A stretch of DNA of 64,000 nucleotides from Limnohabitans sp. Rim47 (GCF_001517545.1 NZ_FBYA01000003.1:200129-264128); one strand, 5' to 3'; positions 1 through 10,295 are shown, numbered from the stretch's first letter. Made by a program: numbers and translations. Notes: a model not told the origin generated them from the sequence alone.

Positions 1-115
1 GCGCAAGCGCAAGCTGTTGGAAAAGCAGAAAGCGGGTAAAAAGCGCATGAAACAAATTGGTTCGGTCGAGGTGCCTCAAGAGGCGTTCTTGGCCATTTTG
101 CAGGTGGAAGATTGA
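1..115 (+). CDS. lepA: Elongation factor 4 (LepA), C-terminal end only
   Basis: The window opens inside a reading frame (first full codon at 2) that encodes 37 residues ending in LAILQVED before TGA at 113-115. The stretch [20 protein letters not shown] is the typical basic C-terminal tail of LepA/EF-4, the ribosome back-translocating GTPase. The stop codon overlaps the lepB ATG by one base (TGATG), which fits the conserved lepA-lepB pair. Only the tail is visible, so the call rests on this tail plus the neighbour. Confidence 0.85.
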
Positions 116-1080
116 TGCAGTTTTTAACGTCTCTGGTGCTGGCCGCTTTTGTAGGTTATGCCGGCAGTTGGTACCTTGGGTTCATTGAGGGCAACTTCGC
201 GCTGCTCTTGCTCTTGGCCACGGTTGTCACGGGCATTTACTGGGTGGCTGAGCGCTTTGTTTTTCTGCCCCAGCGCCAAAAGGCGGCAGCCCAGCTTGAG
301 GTCGAAACCGCGCAGCGCCGTGCAGAACTGACCAAGATGGGCATCGACAAGGTGGACACCGATATTCAGGAGGCCCGTGAAAAACTGTTGATGCAGCCGT
401 GGTGGCTCGATTGGACTGCAGGTCTGTTCCCGGTGATCGTGGTGGTTTTCATCTTGCGCTCGTTCCTTTTCGAGCCCTTCAAGATTCCCTCGGGCTCCAT
501 GATTCCGACCCTGCACATTGGCGACCTGATTCTGGTCAATAAGTTTCATTACGGTGTCCGTCTGCCAGTGGCCAACATCAAGCTCACCAAGGGCACGCCC
601 GTGCAGCGCGGCGACGTGATGGTGTTCCGTTACCCGCCCAAGCCCACAGTCGACTACATCAAGCGTGTGGTGGGCGTGCCGGGTGATGAGGTGGCTTATC
701 TGAACAAGAAGCTCACCATCAACGGCAAGCCTGTTCCAACCCAAGGTTTGCCTGATTTCTTTGATGAATCCACCATGCGGTATTTCAAGCACCGCAGTGA
801 AACATTGGGTGACAAGCCACACCAAACGATCCAGGACGATGACCGTCCCGCCTTCATCCCCGGCGCTGATCAGTTCGCCGGGCGTGAAAACTGCAATTAC
901 ACGGTCGAAGGTGTGACCTGCAAGGTGCCTGCGGGCCATTACTTCATGATGGGCGACAACCGCGACAATTCGCTGGATTCTCGCTATTGGGGTTTTGTGC
1001 CCGATGCCAATATCGTCGGCAAAGCCTTTTTTGTCTGGATGAACTTTGGCAACCTCAAGCGCATTGGCGCTTTTGATTGA
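115..1080 (+). CDS. lepB: Signal peptidase I
   Basis: Type I signal peptidase, which cleaves signal peptides from exported proteins at the periplasmic face of the inner membrane. The protein is about 321 aa. Hydrophobic segments lie near residues 3-45 and 100-119, and the catalytic domain follows. The Ser nucleophile sits in PSGSMIPTL (about residue 128), the catalytic Lys in DYIKRVVG (about residue 183), and the family box [14 protein letters not shown] is near the C-terminus. The ATG at 115 overlaps the lepA stop by one base; a TTG one codon earlier is possible but less likely. It heads the lepB-rnc-era-recO-pdxJ-acpS run. Confidence 0.97.
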   Translation: MQFLTSLVLAAFVGYAGSWYLGFIEGNFALLLLLATVVTGIYWVAERFVFLPQRQKAAAQLEVETAQRRAELTKMGIDKVDTDIQEAREKLLMQPWWLDWTAGLFPVIVVVFILRSFLFEPFKIPSGSMIPTLHIGDLILVNKFHYGVRLPVANIKLTKGTPVQRGDVMVFRYPPKPTVDYIKRVVGVPGDEVAYLNKKLTINGKPVPTQGLPDFFDESTMRYFKHRSETLGDKPHQTIQDDDRPAFIPGADQFAGRENCNYTVEGVTCKVPAGHYFMMGDNRDNSLDSRYWGFVPDANIVGKAFFVWMNFGNLKRIGAFD

Positions 1081-1087
1081 GGTGAGC

Positions 1088-1792
1088 GTGGCCACATCCT
1101 CCGCTGTACCTCCTGCCTTGTCCGAGTTGCAAATTCGCTTGGGCTATGCCTTTCGCCAAGTGGGTTTGCTGCAGCAGGCACTGACGCACCGCAGTTTCAG
1201 CGCAGATCACTATGAGCGTTTGGAATTCCTGGGTGATTCCGTGCTCAATTTGGCTGTGTCGCACATGCTCTTTGCCCAACTGGTCGACATGCCCGAAGGT
1301 GATTTGTCGCGTGTCCGGGCCAATCTGGTCAAGCAAGACACTTTGCATCAACTGGCCAAGACGCTGGATGTTTCTGCCGTGATGCGCTTGGGTGAAGGCG
1401 AGATGCGCTCGGGCGGGCAAGGCCGGCCCTCCATATTGGCTGACATGGTCGAAGCCATCATCGGTGCGGTGTACCTCGATGGCGGTTACAAAGACGCTCA
1501 AGCCTTGGTCGAGCGCCTGTATGCCAAAGTGGACATCAAACCCGATATGCAGGCCGTGGGCAAAGACCCCAAGACCGAGCTGCAAGAGTGGTTGCAAGGG
1601 CGCAAGCTCGCGCTGCCCAAATACACGGTGGTTGGCACCTCTGGGGCGGCACACCGCCAGCAATTCGAGGTCTCTTGTGAAGTGACCGAATTGCGCCAAA
1701 CACAACAAGGCTCGGGCGCGTCGCGTCGCGCTGCCGAACAAGCAGCGGCAGCCGCCATGCTGCAAACTCTGAAATCCGAAAGCGCCGCATGA
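1088..1792 (+). CDS. rnc: Ribonuclease III
   Basis: Double-strand-specific endoribonuclease that processes rRNA precursors and some mRNAs. The N-terminal RNase III domain has the signature [16 protein letters not shown] (about residues 40-55) and the second acidic cluster [17 protein letters not shown]-terminal dsRNA-binding domain starts at about [11 protein letters not shown] and ends [14 protein letters not shown] chose GTG at 1088 because GAGG (1079-1082) sits five bases upstream; this gives 234 aa, close to the usual 226. GTG at 1082 is the alternative. The stop overlaps the era start (ATGA). Confidence 0.95.
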   Translation: MATSSAVPPALSELQIRLGYAFRQVGLLQQALTHRSFSADHYERLEFLGDSVLNLAVSHMLFAQLVDMPEGDLSRVRANLVKQDTLHQLAKTLDVSAVMRLGEGEMRSGGQGRPSILADMVEAIIGAVYLDGGYKDAQALVERLYAKVDIKPDMQAVGKDPKTELQEWLQGRKLALPKYTVVGTSGAAHRQQFEVSCEVTELRQTQQGSGASRRAAEQAAAAAMLQTLKSESAA

Positions 1793-2856
1793 GCACCGAC
1801 AAAAAAACCGACCCATCCGAATCTGAACCCGAACGCATGCCGCAAGAACAAGCCATGCGCCGCCCCGTTCAAATCGCGGGGGTGACCATTCAGCCACGTG
1901 ATGCCTCGGAAGATGCGGCTTTGCCCCCTGTGGTGGTCGCGCCATTGCCAGTGCCTGTGGCAGGCCAGCGCTGTGGCTTGGTGGCCATTGTGGGCAAGCC
2001 CAATGTGGGCAAGTCCACGTTGCTCAACGCCTTGGTCGGTCAAAAAATCAGCATCACCTCGCGCAAGGCCCAAACCACGCGCCACCGCATCACCGGCATC
2101 CGCACCCAGGGCGCTGCTCAGTATGTGTTTGTCGACACGCCCGGTTTCCAGACCATCCACGGCACAGCGCTTAACAAGTCACTGAACAAAACCGTGGTCG
2201 GCGCTGTGAGCGACGTGGACCTGGTGCTGTTTGTGGTCGAGGCAGGCAGCTTCACCACAGCAGACGCCAAGGTGCTGGCGCTGCTCAAGCCCGGTATCCC
2301 GGTTTTGCTGGTGGCCAACAAACTGGACAACGTGCACCGCCGTGGCGACATCGCACCTTGGTTGCAAAGCATGCAAGAGCGCCACGCCTTCACCGAATTC
2401 GTGCCCATGTCGGCCAAACAGCCCAAAGACATCGTGCGCTTGCTCGATATCTGCGAAAAATACCTGCCCGAGCAAGCTTGGTGGCATGCCGAAGATGAGC
2501 TGACCGACCGCAGCGAAAAGTTCTTGGCCAGCGAAATGGTGCGCGAAAAACTTTTTCGACTGACGGGCGACGAGCTGCCCTACACCTCCACCGTGGTCAT
2601 CGACAAATTCGAGGAGGAAGCCGGTCGCACTGCCAAGCGCATGCTGCGCATTGCCGCCACCATCGTGGTCGAGCGCGAAGGCCACAAGGCCATGGTGATC
2701 GGTGACAAGGGCGAGAAACTCAAGCGCATCGGCACCGAAACGCGCGTGGAGTTGGAAAAATTGCTGGACGCCAAGGTCTTCATCGAGTTGTGGGTCAAAG
2801 TGCGATCAGGTTGGGCCGACGACGAAGCGCGCGTGCGCAGCTTCGGCTACGAGTAA
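1789..2856 (+). CDS. era: GTPase Era
   Basis: Essential GTPase that binds the 3' end of 16S rRNA and assists 30S maturation. G1 is GKPNVGKS (about residues 69-76), followed by the switch region [16 protein letters not shown]3 DTPGF, G4 NKLD, and a C-terminal KH domain with [13 protein letters not shown]. At 355 aa it is about 50 residues longer than E. coli Era because of a Pro/Ala-rich, charged N-terminal extension before the G domain. The ATG at 1789 overlaps the rnc stop; internal Met codons at residues 17 and 23 could also serve. The rnc-era coupling is widespread in bacteria. Confidence 0.96.
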   Translation: MSTDKKTDPSESEPERMPQEQAMRRPVQIAGVTIQPRDASEDAALPPVVVAPLPVPVAGQRCGLVAIVGKPNVGKSTLLNALVGQKISITSRKAQTTRHRITGIRTQGAAQYVFVDTPGFQTIHGTALNKSLNKTVVGAVSDVDLVLFVVEAGSFTTADAKVLALLKPGIPVLLVANKLDNVHRRGDIAPWLQSMQERHAFTEFVPMSAKQPKDIVRLLDICEKYLPEQAWWHAEDELTDRSEKFLASEMVREKLFRLTGDELPYTSTVVIDKFEEEAGRTAKRMLRIAATIVVEREGHKAMVIGDKGEKLKRIGTETRVELEKLLDAKVFIELWVKVRSGWADDEARVRSFGYE

Positions 2857-2867
2857 TTTCAGCGCCA

Positions 2868-3617
2868 ATGGCCACCCAGCGGATCGCAGACGAGCCAGCC
2901 TATGTGCTGCACCGCTACGACTGGAGCGAAACCAGCCTGATTCTGGAGGTCTTTACCCGCCACCACGGTCGGGTGGCACTGGTGGCCAAAGGGGCCAAAC
3001 GGCCCACCTCCAGCTTTCGCCCGGTGCTCTTGCCATTGCAGCCTTTGTCGCTGGCTTTTGGCGGGGACGGCGACATCCGCACCCTCAAGTCAGCCGAATG
3101 GGTGGGCGGGCACGTCATGCCCACCGGCGAGGCGCTGCTGTCGGGCTATTACCTCAATGAATTGCTCATGCGCTTGACAGCGCGAGACGACCCACACCCG
3201 GCTTTGTTTGACGTTTACGCGGCCGCTGTGCGCTTGCTCGCCAGTGGCGAGCCCGAAGCCCTGCAATGGGCCTTGCGCGGGTTTGAGCTGCTCTTGCTCA
3301 AAAGCATGGGCTTGCTGCCTGCACTCGACTCGCAAACCTTGACCCTCAAGCCACTGGAGCCGGAAGGCTTTTACACTTTGGTGCCTGAGGCCGGCTTGCA
3401 ATGGGTGCCCGAAGGCAGCCGACACGCTTTGCGAGGTTCGCAGTGGCTGGCGCTGCACACGGCGCTCGACGACCCCAGTCCGTTGGCCGCCTTGCTGCGC
3501 GCGTGTGCCGACTTGCTCGGGCCGCTGCAGCGACCCTTGCGCTTGATGCTCAACTACCATTGCGGTGTCGGCGCATTGCGCACCCGCCAAATGATGCTGG
3601 ACTTGCAAACCTTATGA
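2868..3617 (+). CDS. recO: DNA repair protein RecO
   Basis: RecO helps load RecA on gapped DNA together with RecR. The protein is 249 aa from ATG 2868 ([24 protein letters not shown]), with an N-terminal OB fold containing [23 protein letters not shown] and an all-helical C-terminal part ending [16 protein letters not shown]. The frame is open further upstream into era, but the ATG 11 bases after the era stop gives a family-typical N-terminus and length. Its stop overlaps the pdxJ start. Confidence 0.92.
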   Translation: MATQRIADEPAYVLHRYDWSETSLILEVFTRHHGRVALVAKGAKRPTSSFRPVLLPLQPLSLAFGGDGDIRTLKSAEWVGGHVMPTGEALLSGYYLNELLMRLTARDDPHPALFDVYAAAVRLLASGEPEALQWALRGFELLLLKSMGLLPALDSQTLTLKPLEPEGFYTLVPEAGLQWVPEGSRHALRGSQWLALHTALDDPSPLAALLRACADLLGPLQRPLRLMLNYHCGVGALRTRQMMLDLQTL

Positions 3618-4363
3618 ACACAAATTCTGAACGCGTGGCCTTGTCGGTCAACGTCAACAAAGTCGCCTTGTTGCGCAACTCACGTCACCTGGGCATTCCC
3701 AGTGTGGTCCGTGCTGCCGAAATGTGCCTCCAGGCGGGTGCGCAAGGCATCACCATCCACCCTAGGCCCGACGAGCGCCACATCCGTGCCAACGACGTGG
3801 CCGAGCTGCACGCCCTGATGCAGTCCTGGCCCGAGCGCGAGTTCAACATCGAAGGCAACCCCTTTCACAACCTGATGGACCACGTGCGCGTGGTGCGTCC
3901 GCACCAAGTGACGTTTGTGCCCGACAGCGAAGGGCAGTTCACCAGCGACCATGGCTGGACTTTCCCGCAAGACGCTGAGCGCCTGAAGCCCTTGATCGAC
4001 GAATGCAAGGCGCTGGGCGTGCGGGTGAGCCTGTTCATGGACCCGATCCCTGAACAAATGGCCGCCGCACGAGCCGTGGGCGCAGACCGGGTCGAGCTGT
4101 ACACCGAGCCTTATGCCGCCACTTGGGGCACGCCAGAGAACGCGGTCCAGTTGCAGCGCTACGCCGATGCGGCAGCCGCTGCCATGCAAGCGGGCTTGGG
4201 CCTGAATGCAGGGCATGACCTCAACCGCGACAACCTGCCCGCCTTTGTGGCGGCGGTGAAGGGCTTGCAAGAAGTCTCGATTGGCCACGCCTTCATGGCC
4301 GACGCCCTGGAGCTGGGTTACAGCGCCACGGTACAGGCCTACTTGGCGTGCCTTGCAAAATGA
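3614..4363 (+). CDS. pdxJ: Pyridoxine 5'-phosphate synthase
   Basis: PdxJ condenses 1-deoxy-D-xylulose 5-phosphate with 3-amino-2-oxopropyl phosphate to pyridoxine 5'-phosphate, the last step of the DXP-dependent vitamin B6 route. The protein is 249 aa, a TIM barrel. Family landmarks are [15 protein letters not shown] at the N-terminus, [55 protein letters not shown] and [13 protein letters not shown]. The start overlaps the recO stop (ATGA), and the stop overlaps the acpS start. The pdxJ-acpS pair is common in proteobacteria. Confidence 0.97.
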   Translation: MNTNSERVALSVNVNKVALLRNSRHLGIPSVVRAAEMCLQAGAQGITIHPRPDERHIRANDVAELHALMQSWPEREFNIEGNPFHNLMDHVRVVRPHQVTFVPDSEGQFTSDHGWTFPQDAERLKPLIDECKALGVRVSLFMDPIPEQMAAARAVGADRVELYTEPYAATWGTPENAVQLQRYADAAAAAMQAGLGLNAGHDLNRDNLPAFVAAVKGLQEVSIGHAFMADALELGYSATVQAYLACLAK

Positions 4364-4791
4364 TCTACGGCATCGGCACCGACATCTGCGACATCCGTCG
4401 CATTCAAGCCAGTTTGGCGCGGCATGGGGAACGCTTTGCGGCCAAGGTCTTGAGCGAGGCGGAGATGGCCACCTGGAAAGCCCGCAGCGCCCGCTGGCCC
4501 GAACGTGGTGTGCGCTATCTGGCCACACGCTTTTCGGCCAAAGAGGCCTTCAGCAAAGCCATTGGCTTGGGCATGCGCATGCCCATGACTTGGCGCTTGT
4601 GCGAAATCGGCAAACTGCCCAGTGGCCAACCGGTCATCGTGTTGCACGGCGTGTTGAAAGAATGGTTTGAAGCCAAAGGCCTGAGCGCACACATCACCGT
4701 GACCGATGAGTCGGAGTACGCCGCCAGTTTTTGTGTGGTCGAGACCGCGCCCTCTGCAGCTTTACCGATTGCCGTCAGCGTTGCCCCTTGA
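4360..4791 (+). CDS. acpS: Holo-[acyl-carrier-protein] synthase
   Basis: AcpS moves 4'-phosphopantetheine from CoA onto the conserved Ser of acyl carrier protein. The two family motifs are present: [15 protein letters not shown] at the N-terminus (metal-binding Asp) and [13 protein letters not shown] (about residues 54-66). The length, 143 aa from ATG 4360, is slightly over the usual 126 because of a longer C-terminus. The start overlaps the pdxJ stop by four bases. Confidence 0.95.
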   Translation: MIYGIGTDICDIRRIQASLARHGERFAAKVLSEAEMATWKARSARWPERGVRYLATRFSAKEAFSKAIGLGMRMPMTWRLCEIGKLPSGQPVIVLHGVLKEWFEAKGLSAHITVTDESEYAASFCVVETAPSAALPIAVSVAP

Positions 4792-4836
4792 TTTGGGGGC
4801 GTTCACCCCGAACTGCCCGTAGCACTTGAAACACCC

Positions 4837-5922
4837 ATGAACCTCCATGCTCCCCTGATTCTGGACATTGCCGGTACCTCATTGACCGACACGGATCGCC
4901 GCCGCCTAGCGCACCCGTTGGTGGGCGGCATGATCTTGTTTGGCCGCAATTGGCACAACCGTGCGCAGTTGAGCGATTTGTGTGCCGACATCAAAAACAC
5001 CCGCTCTGATTTGCTGATTGCGGTGGACCACGAAGGCGGGCGCGTGCAGCGCTTTCGCACCGACGGCTTCACCCATTTGCCACCCATGCGGGCATTGGGT
5101 GAACTCTGGGGCCAAGACGACAAAGGCCAAGCCGGCTCGGGCGTGCTCAAGGCCTGCGAAGCGGCCACATCGGCGGGTTTTGTGCTGGCCAGTGAGTTGC
5201 GCGCTTGTGGGGTCGACTTCAGCTTTACCCCGGTGCTCGACCTCGATCATGGCGAGAGCGGCGTCATTGGCGACCGCGCTTTTGCCCGCGACCCGCGTGT
5301 CGTGAGCCTGCTGGCCCGCAGTCTGATGCAGGGCCTGCTGCAGGCGGGCATGGGCAATTGCGGCAAGCATTTCCCGGGGCACGGCGCCGTCAAGGCCGAC
5401 TCGCATGTGGCGCTGCCCGTGGACAAACGCGGCCTCAAGGCCATCCTGGCCGACGACGCGCAGCCCTACCGCTGGCTCATCAGCGTGCTCACCGCCGTCA
5501 TGCCCGCCCATGTCATCTACAGCAAGGTCGACAGCCGCCCGGCGGGTTTTTCACCGCGGTGGTTGCAAGACATCTTGCGCGGACAGTTGGGCTTTCAGGG
5601 CGTGGTCTGTACCGACGACTTGTCGATGGCGGCCGCCCGCCAGCTTGATGGGCGCACGCTCAGCTACACCGAAGCGGTGATCACCGCGCTTCACGCGGGC
5701 TGCGACTTGGCCCTGTTGTGCAACCGCTCGGCCGTCAACGAGGGCGTTGAGCTCGACGAAGTCCTTGATCAATTGGCCGAAGCCCAGCTCAAAGGCCACT
5801 GGACGCCCAGTGAAATCAGCGAGGAACGGCGTTTGAACCTCTTGCCCCGATCACCCTCACGCCCTTGGGACGAGCTGGTGCGCTCGAGCGACTACATGCA
5901 GGCGCTCGACCGCTTGCCTTGA
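4837..5922 (+). CDS. nagZ: Beta-N-acetylhexosaminidase (GH3)
   Basis: Cytoplasmic glycoside hydrolase family 3 enzyme that removes N-acetylglucosamine from anhydro-muropeptides during cell-wall recycling. The protein is 361 aa. Landmarks are GGMILFGRN, VDHEGGRVQRF, FSFTPVLDLD, the mobile catalytic loop CGKHFPGHGAVKADSH, and the nucleophile Asp region CTDDLSMAA. It lacks a signal peptide, which fits a cytosolic enzyme. It lies 45 bases after acpS, a somewhat wider gap than within the rest of the operon. Confidence 0.95.
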   Translation: MNLHAPLILDIAGTSLTDTDRRRLAHPLVGGMILFGRNWHNRAQLSDLCADIKNTRSDLLIAVDHEGGRVQRFRTDGFTHLPPMRALGELWGQDDKGQAGSGVLKACEAATSAGFVLASELRACGVDFSFTPVLDLDHGESGVIGDRAFARDPRVVSLLARSLMQGLLQAGMGNCGKHFPGHGAVKADSHVALPVDKRGLKAILADDAQPYRWLISVLTAVMPAHVIYSKVDSRPAGFSPRWLQDILRGQLGFQGVVCTDDLSMAAARQLDGRTLSYTEAVITALHAGCDLALLCNRSAVNEGVELDEVLDQLAEAQLKGHWTPSEISEERRLNLLPRSPSRPWDELVRSSDYMQALDRLP

Positions 5923-5940
5923 TCTGAACAGGACACGTCA

Positions 5941-6264
5941 ATGAATTGGATTGCGCGCATCGTCATGGGCCTTGTCACGGGGCTTTTAGGTCTCGTCTTT
6001 CTGGCGGGCCTCTTGGCCGCGCTGGGCCTTTACATCGTATTTGCCACCATCCGCTGGCTGCTCACGGGCCGCAAACCCCAAGTGGTGATGGTTTGGCAGC
6101 AGTTCAATGCCATGCGCAAGGGCGCACGCTGGGGCGGCCCGCGTGGCTTTGAATCGGGTACGCCATCCGGATTCGACGCGCAAAGCCAAGGCGATATCGT
6201 CGATGTCGAAGTGCGCGAGGTGGTGGAGGATGCGCCACGCTTACCTCCCCGCCAGCAGGGCTGA
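5941..6264 (+). CDS. Small single-pass membrane protein, unknown function
   Basis: A 107-aa protein that I cannot name. Residues 1-38 are strongly hydrophobic (IVMGLVTGLLGLVFLAGLL and GLYIVFATIRWLL), giving one or two membrane segments. A basic patch (TGRKPQ) and a soluble Gly/Asp/Glu-rich tail with VDVEVREVVED follow. The start is 18 bases after nagZ and the gene ends just before a strong terminator, so it is probably the last gene of the lepA-nagZ operon. A role in the envelope is inference from position and topology only. Confidence 0.7.
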   Translation: MNWIARIVMGLVTGLLGLVFLAGLLAALGLYIVFATIRWLLTGRKPQVVMVWQQFNAMRKGARWGGPRGFESGTPSGFDAQSQGDIVDVEVREVVEDAPRLPPRQQG

Positions 6265-6285
6265 GGCCTGACACGCTGAAACAAA

Positions 6286-6307
6286 AAACCCGGCCAAGGC
6301 CGGGTTT
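6286..6307. terminator. Bidirectional intrinsic terminator after the nagZ operon and lysS
   Basis: A perfect 10-bp stem, AAACCCGGCC / GGCCGGGTTT, with a two-base loop. An A-run precedes it on the left and T-rich sequence follows on the right, so it can stop transcription from either strand. It sits between the convergent small membrane protein gene and lysS. Confidence 0.85.
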
Positions 6308-6327
6308 GTTGTTGATGTTTTCTGCGC

Positions 6328-7887
6328 TTATTCCTGAATGTGCCGCAGGGCCGGGAACAGAATCACGTCGCGGATGCTGGCGCTGTCGGTCAGCAGCATC
6401 ATCAGTCGGTCAATGCCGATGCCGCAGCCGCCCGCTGGCGGCATGCCGTATTCGAGGGCGCGCACAAAGTCGTGGTCGTAGTACATGGCTTCGTCGTCGC
6501 CGTCGTCTTTGGCGGCCACTTGCGCATGAAAGCGTGCAGCTTGGTCTTCGGCGTCGTTCAATTCGCTAAAGCCATTGCCGAATTCGCGCCCGGTGATATA
6601 GAGCTCAAAGCGCTCGGTCACTTCGGGGCGGCTGTCGTTGGCGCGGGCCAGCGGGCTGATCTCGGTCGGGTGTTCCATGATGAAGGTCGGCTCCCAGAGC
6701 TTGTCTTCCACGGTTTCTTCGAAATAGAACACCTGCAAGCTGGCCAAGGTGCGGGTGGACAGCTTGTTCTTTTCTTCGCTCATGCCCCGCTTTTTCAGGG
6801 CGTTGATCAGCCACTCGGCGTTGTCTACGTTGTCACCGGCTTCGGTGTGCTTCACGATCGCTTCGCGGATGGTCATGCGGGCAAAAGGCTTGTTCAGGTC
6901 AACCGGCTTGCCGTTGTAGCTCAGGTCCAGCGTGCCCGCCGCGGTCATGGCGGCGTCGCGAATCAGCTCTTCAGTGAAACCCATCAGGTCCTGGTAGTTC
7001 CAATACGCCGCGTAGAACTCCATCATGGTGAACTCGGGGTTGTGGCGCACCGAAATGCCTTCGTTGCGGAAATTGCGGTTGATCTCGAACACGCGCTCAA
7101 AGCCGCCCACCAGCAAGCGCTTGAGGTACAGCTCGGGTGCGATGCGCAAGAACATCTCTTGTTCGAGCGCGTTGTGGTGCGTGACAAAGGGTTTGGCGTT
7201 GGCACCACCGGGAATGGGGTGCAGCATGGGCGTTTCAACTTCGAGGAAGCCGTGCTTGACCATGAATTCGCGGATGCCGCTGACGGCCTTACTGCGGGCC
7301 ATGAAGCGCTTGCGGGCGGCTTCGTCGGTCATCAGGTCCACATAGCGCTGGCGGTATTTGACCTCTTGGTCGGCCACGCCATGGAACTTGTCGGGCATGG
7401 GGCGCAAGCTCTTGGTCAGCATGCGGATCGAGGTGGCATGGATCGACAACTCGCCCGTGCGGGTTTTGAACAAGTGGCCTTCTACGCCCACGATGTCGCC
7501 CAAGTCCCAGTGCTTGAACAGGGCGTACAGATCTTCACCCACGTCGTCGCGGGTCACATAGACCTGGATGCGGCCAGTGGCGTCTTGCAATGTGGCAAAG
7601 CTGGCCTTGCCCATCACACGCTTGAGCATCATTCGGCCAGCGACTTTGGCCGTGGTTTTGGCCACGCCTTCGCCGTTCAGTTCTTCAGCGGCTTTCTCGC
7701 CATGGGCTTGGTGCAGGTTGGCGGCGTGGTGTTCGGGCTTGAAATCGTTGGGAAAGGCCACGCCCTTGCCATCGGCCTGCGCTTGACGCATGGCCTTGAG
7801 TTTTTCGCGGCGCTCTGCGATCAGTTGGTTTTCATCCTGGGGCGCGTGGACTTGCGCGGCAGCGGCGTTGGCAGTCGTGTCAGACAT
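6328..7887 (-). CDS. lysS: Lysyl-tRNA synthetase, class II
   Basis: Charges tRNA-Lys. The protein is 519 aa. The N-terminal anticodon-binding OB fold includes [19 protein letters not shown]. The class II catalytic core has motif 2 ([20 protein letters not shown]) and motif 3 near the C-terminus ([16 protein letters not shown], then DVILFPALR). The 40-residue N-terminal extension is Ala/Gln/Lys rich. It follows the LON-domain gene by 82 bases in the same direction. Confidence 0.97.
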   Translation of the reverse strand: MSDTTANAAAAQVHAPQDENQLIAERREKLKAMRQAQADGKGVAFPNDFKPEHHAANLHQAHGEKAAEELNGEGVAKTTAKVAGRMMLKRVMGKASFATLQDATGRIQVYVTRDDVGEDLYALFKHWDLGDIVGVEGHLFKTRTGELSIHATSIRMLTKSLRPMPDKFHGVADQEVKYRQRYVDLMTDEAARKRFMARSKAVSGIREFMVKHGFLEVETPMLHPIPGGANAKPFVTHHNALEQEMFLRIAPELYLKRLLVGGFERVFEINRNFRNEGISVRHNPEFTMMEFYAAYWNYQDLMGFTEELIRDAAMTAAGTLDLSYNGKPVDLNKPFARMTIREAIVKHTEAGDNVDNAEWLINALKKRGMSEEKNKLSTRTLASLQVFYFEETVEDKLWEPTFIMEHPTEISPLARANDSRPEVTERFELYITGREFGNGFSELNDAEDQAARFHAQVAAKDDGDDEAMYYDHDFVRALEYGMPPAGGCGIGIDRLMMLLTDSASIRDVILFPALRHIQE

Positions 7888-7969
7888 GGCGAGGTGCGGT
7901 TGGGCTCGGGTGCGGCTGGCCGCCCGATCCGGGGTTGTAAAGGTGCGCGAATGCGCAAAGCCTTCTATT

Positions 7970-8644
7970 TTAAGAGTTTGCGGGCGGTTTCTGGTCGGCG
8001 TTGCCGCCAGAAGGGGTTGATTCCACCATGTCGCCCACCAATTCCAGGCGCATCAAGGGTTCTCGCAGCGTGAACAGGCGGTATTTCATGGCCAGAGGCA
8101 GGGGCAGCAACTCGCACCAGCGGTGAGACAGCCATGCGCAATCGTCCAGCGCCCAAGGCTGTGGCCAGTGGGGCCTGACGCTGTCCTGCGCGCTCAATGT
8201 TGCCAGCGCTGCCTGGATTTGCGGGATTAGATATTGAAGGTGATCCGGCACGGGCATGGGGGGCTCGGTTGGCCAGTCTTGCACTTGGCCGCGCCACAGA
8301 CCGTCGCTGCGCTGTTGGGTGCTGTGAATCTCAAGCCGTTCTAGACCCCGGCACCACACCAGCACCACGCCTGCTTGTGGGCGTTCGATGCGCTCGATCT
8401 GGACCCGCGTACCGATGGGTTCGAACTGATCTGCCGCAGCGCCTGGGCGGTGCACTTCACGGCCTTGTGTCAACGTGACCACGCCAAAACCGGTGCCCAG
8501 GCGCTCGCATTCGCCAATCATTTGCAGGTAACGCAGTTCAAACAATTGCAAAGGCAATAAGGCACCAGGAAACAGCACGGTGCCCAGCGGAAAAAGGGGC
8601 AATTCCGTCAAGGTGGCGGGAGATGGAGCGTCGTTGTCAGGCAT
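7970..8644 (-). CDS. LON substrate-binding-domain protein
   Basis: A stand-alone LON N-terminal domain protein of 224 aa, lacking the ATPase and protease parts of Lon. The N-terminal signature [29 protein letters not shown] is characteristic, followed by [13 protein letters not shown]. Such proteins are common in proteobacteria; their biochemical role is not established. I chose the ATG at 8644 (MPDNDAPS) rather than an in-frame upstream Met because that one would overlap the divergent gene at 8677. Confidence 0.85.
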   Translation of the reverse strand: MPDNDAPSPATLTELPLFPLGTVLFPGALLPLQLFELRYLQMIGECERLGTGFGVVTLTQGREVHRPGAAADQFEPIGTRVQIERIERPQAGVVLVWCRGLERLEIHSTQQRSDGLWRGQVQDWPTEPPMPVPDHLQYLIPQIQAALATLSAQDSVRPHWPQPWALDDCAWLSHRWCELLPLPLAMKYRLFTLREPLMRLELVGDMVESTPSGGNADQKPPANS

Positions 8645-8676
8645 CTGGGTATCATCGCACGAGCAGGAGAAATTCA

Positions 8677-9225
8677 ATGGTGTTTCAGATGGTCAGTATG
8701 GTGTTGGACATGGTTGCGGGCTTGATCGCAGGCACATGTTTGCTGCGGTTTTTGATGCAGTGGCAGCGCATTTCCTTTCATCAGCCCTTGGGCCAGTTTG
8801 TGTTTGCGGTGACCGACTGGTTGCTGTTGCCGCTGCGGCGGGTAATTCCGGCATGGTCGGCTTGGGATTTGTCGAGCCTGGTGGGGGCGTTTCTCATCAA
8901 ATGGGTGCAATACACCTTGTTGTGGCTGCTCGCCGGAGGCCAAGGGGCCTTGGGCTTGTTGCCTTTGGTGAGCCTCGTCGGTTTGGCCCAGTTGGTGGTG
9001 TCTGCCCTGAGCGCGTTGGTGTTGGTGCTGGCGGTGTTGTCGTGGATCAACCCCGGCTCGCCCATGTACAGCTTGGTGGCCCGCTTGGGTCAGCCATTCT
9101 TGCGGCCTTTTCAGCGGCTGGTGCCCTTGATTGGCGGGGTGGATTTGTCGCCCATTGCTCTGTTGCTGGTGCTGCAAATTTTGGGCATGGTCTTCGCGCG
9201 TTTGCAAATGAGCTGGATGTACTGA
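8677..9225 (+). CDS. YggT-family integral membrane protein
   Basis: A 182-aa protein made almost entirely of hydrophobic helices. It shows the YggT-type duplicated pattern: LIAGTCLLRFLMQWQRISF ... PLGQFVFAVTDWLLLPLRRVIP in the first half, and VLAVLSWINPGSPMYSLVARLGQPFLRPFQRLVP in the second. The start at ATG 8677 has AGGAGA upstream (8664-8669). It diverges from the LON-domain gene with only 32 bases between starts. YggT proteins have been linked to osmotic or ion stress in some bacteria, but no function is firmly known here. Confidence 0.85.
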   Translation: MVFQMVSMVLDMVAGLIAGTCLLRFLMQWQRISFHQPLGQFVFAVTDWLLLPLRRVIPAWSAWDLSSLVGAFLIKWVQYTLLWLLAGGQGALGLLPLVSLVGLAQLVVSALSALVLVLAVLSWINPGSPMYSLVARLGQPFLRPFQRLVPLIGGVDLSPIALLLVLQILGMVFARLQMSWMY

Positions 9226-9260
9226 GCCGCCGAACACGCGCCCAAAACGCGCCCAAAACG

Positions 9261-9291
9261 AAAGGCCCTCCGAAGAGGGCCTTTGTTTTTT
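9261..9291. terminator. Intrinsic terminator between the YggT gene and accD
   Basis: A perfect 10-bp stem AAAGGCCCTC / GAGGGCCTTT with loop CGAA (9261-9284), then a T-run on the + strand. It clearly terminates the YggT gene and may also end the convergent accD transcript, though the U-tract on the minus side is weak. Confidence 0.82.
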
Positions 9292-9305
9292 TGGGGCAGA
9301 GCCGG

Positions 9306-10178
9306 TCAGCTCACCGCATCGGCGCTCTGGCGTTGCAGCATGGCCAGTGTGCTGGCAATGGTTTTGCGCAGTTCGCGGCGGTCACAAATGAAGTCCACCG
9401 CGCCCTTGGTTTGCAGGAACTCGGCGCGCTGGAAGCCTTCGGGCAGGGTCACGCGCACGGTGCTCTCGATCACGCGGGGGCCTGCAAAACCGATCAGGGC
9501 TTTGGGCTCGGCAATCACCACATCGCCCAAAAAGGCAAAACCGGCCGATACACCACCCATGGTCGGGTCGGTCAGCACGCTGATGTAGGGCAGGCCTTTT
9601 TTGGCCAGTCGGGTCAGGGCCGCATTGGTTTTGGCCATTTGCATAAGCGACAGCAGACCTTCTTGCATGCGGGCACCGCCTGTGGCGGTGAAGCAAACGA
9701 AGGGCACCTTTTGTTCGATGGCGGTTTCGACACCGCGCACAAAACGCTCACCCACCACGGAGCCCATGGAGCCGCCCATGAAATCGAATTCGAAGCAGGC
9801 CACCACCAGGGGAATGCTGTGCACCGCCCCACCCATGACGACCAGGGCGTCTGTTTCGCCCGTGTTGTTCATGGCTTCTTTGAGGCGTTCGGGGTATTTG
9901 CGGCTGTCCTTGAACTTCAGGGCATCGACCGGCAACACTTCCTGGCCGATTTCGTAGCGGCCTTCACCGTCCAGAAAACCGTTCAGGCGTGCACGCGCAC
10001 CCATGCGCAGGTGGTGCGAGCAACCTGGGCAAACGTTTTGGTTTTCTTCGAGCGCGGTCTTGTACAGCACGGTCTCGCAGCTGGGGCATTTGATCCACAA
10101 GCCTTCAGGCACAGACCGGCGATCGGCCGGGTCGGTGTGCTGGATCTTGGGGGGGAGCAGTTTTTCAAGCCAACTCAT
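9306..10178 (-). CDS. accD: Acetyl-CoA carboxylase carboxyltransferase, beta subunit
   Basis: AccD, with AccA, transfers the carboxyl group from biotin to acetyl-CoA to make malonyl-CoA for fatty acid synthesis. The protein is 290 aa. The N-terminal zinc ribbon has Cys pairs in CPSCETVLY and CPGCSHH, followed by the crotonase-like domain with [19 protein letters not shown] and GFAGPRVIE. The start has AGGAG nine bases upstream. It is the last gene of the asd-to-accD run; no folC follows, although folC is a frequent neighbour of accD. Confidence 0.97.
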   Translation of the reverse strand: MSWLEKLLPPKIQHTDPADRRSVPEGLWIKCPSCETVLYKTALEENQNVCPGCSHHLRMGARARLNGFLDGEGRYEIGQEVLPVDALKFKDSRKYPERLKEAMNNTGETDALVVMGGAVHSIPLVVACFEFDFMGGSMGSVVGERFVRGVETAIEQKVPFVCFTATGGARMQEGLLSLMQMAKTNAALTRLAKKGLPYISVLTDPTMGGVSAGFAFLGDVVIAEPKALIGFAGPRVIESTVRVTLPEGFQRAEFLQTKGAVDFICDRRELRKTIASTLAMLQRQSADAVS

Positions 10179-10210
10179 TTGATTCTCCTGTTGGTGGGAT
10201 TATCGTTGAA

Positions 10211-10250
10211 GCCTTCCGAGGAAGGCCGTAGTGCTGACCGACGGGTCAGC
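10211..10250 (-). other. Two adjacent perfect hairpins in the trpA-accD gap
   Basis: Two separate 7-bp perfect stems lie side by side. One is GCCTTCC / GGAAGGC (10211-10226, 2-base loop) and the other is GCTGACC / GGTCAGC (10233-10250, 4-base loop). Neither is followed by a T-run on the minus strand, so they do not look like terminators. They could be mRNA processing or stability elements in the accD leader, or a small REP-like element. Confidence 0.5.
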
Positions 10251-10295
10251 GGAGCAAGTTCAGTCGCCGTGGCAGCCTGTTGCAAGGCCGCAGGA

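Noticed and set aside
6340..8073. 577-aa open frame on the + strand opposite lysS
   Set aside because: It lies antisense to the unmistakable lysS and has a His/Val/Gly-biased composition typical of the shadow of a GC-rich gene; no recognisable motif.
7970..8677. Longer start of the LON-domain protein at 8677
   Set aside because: That start coincides with the divergent YggT-like ATG and adds residues with no family match; ATG 8644 is better.
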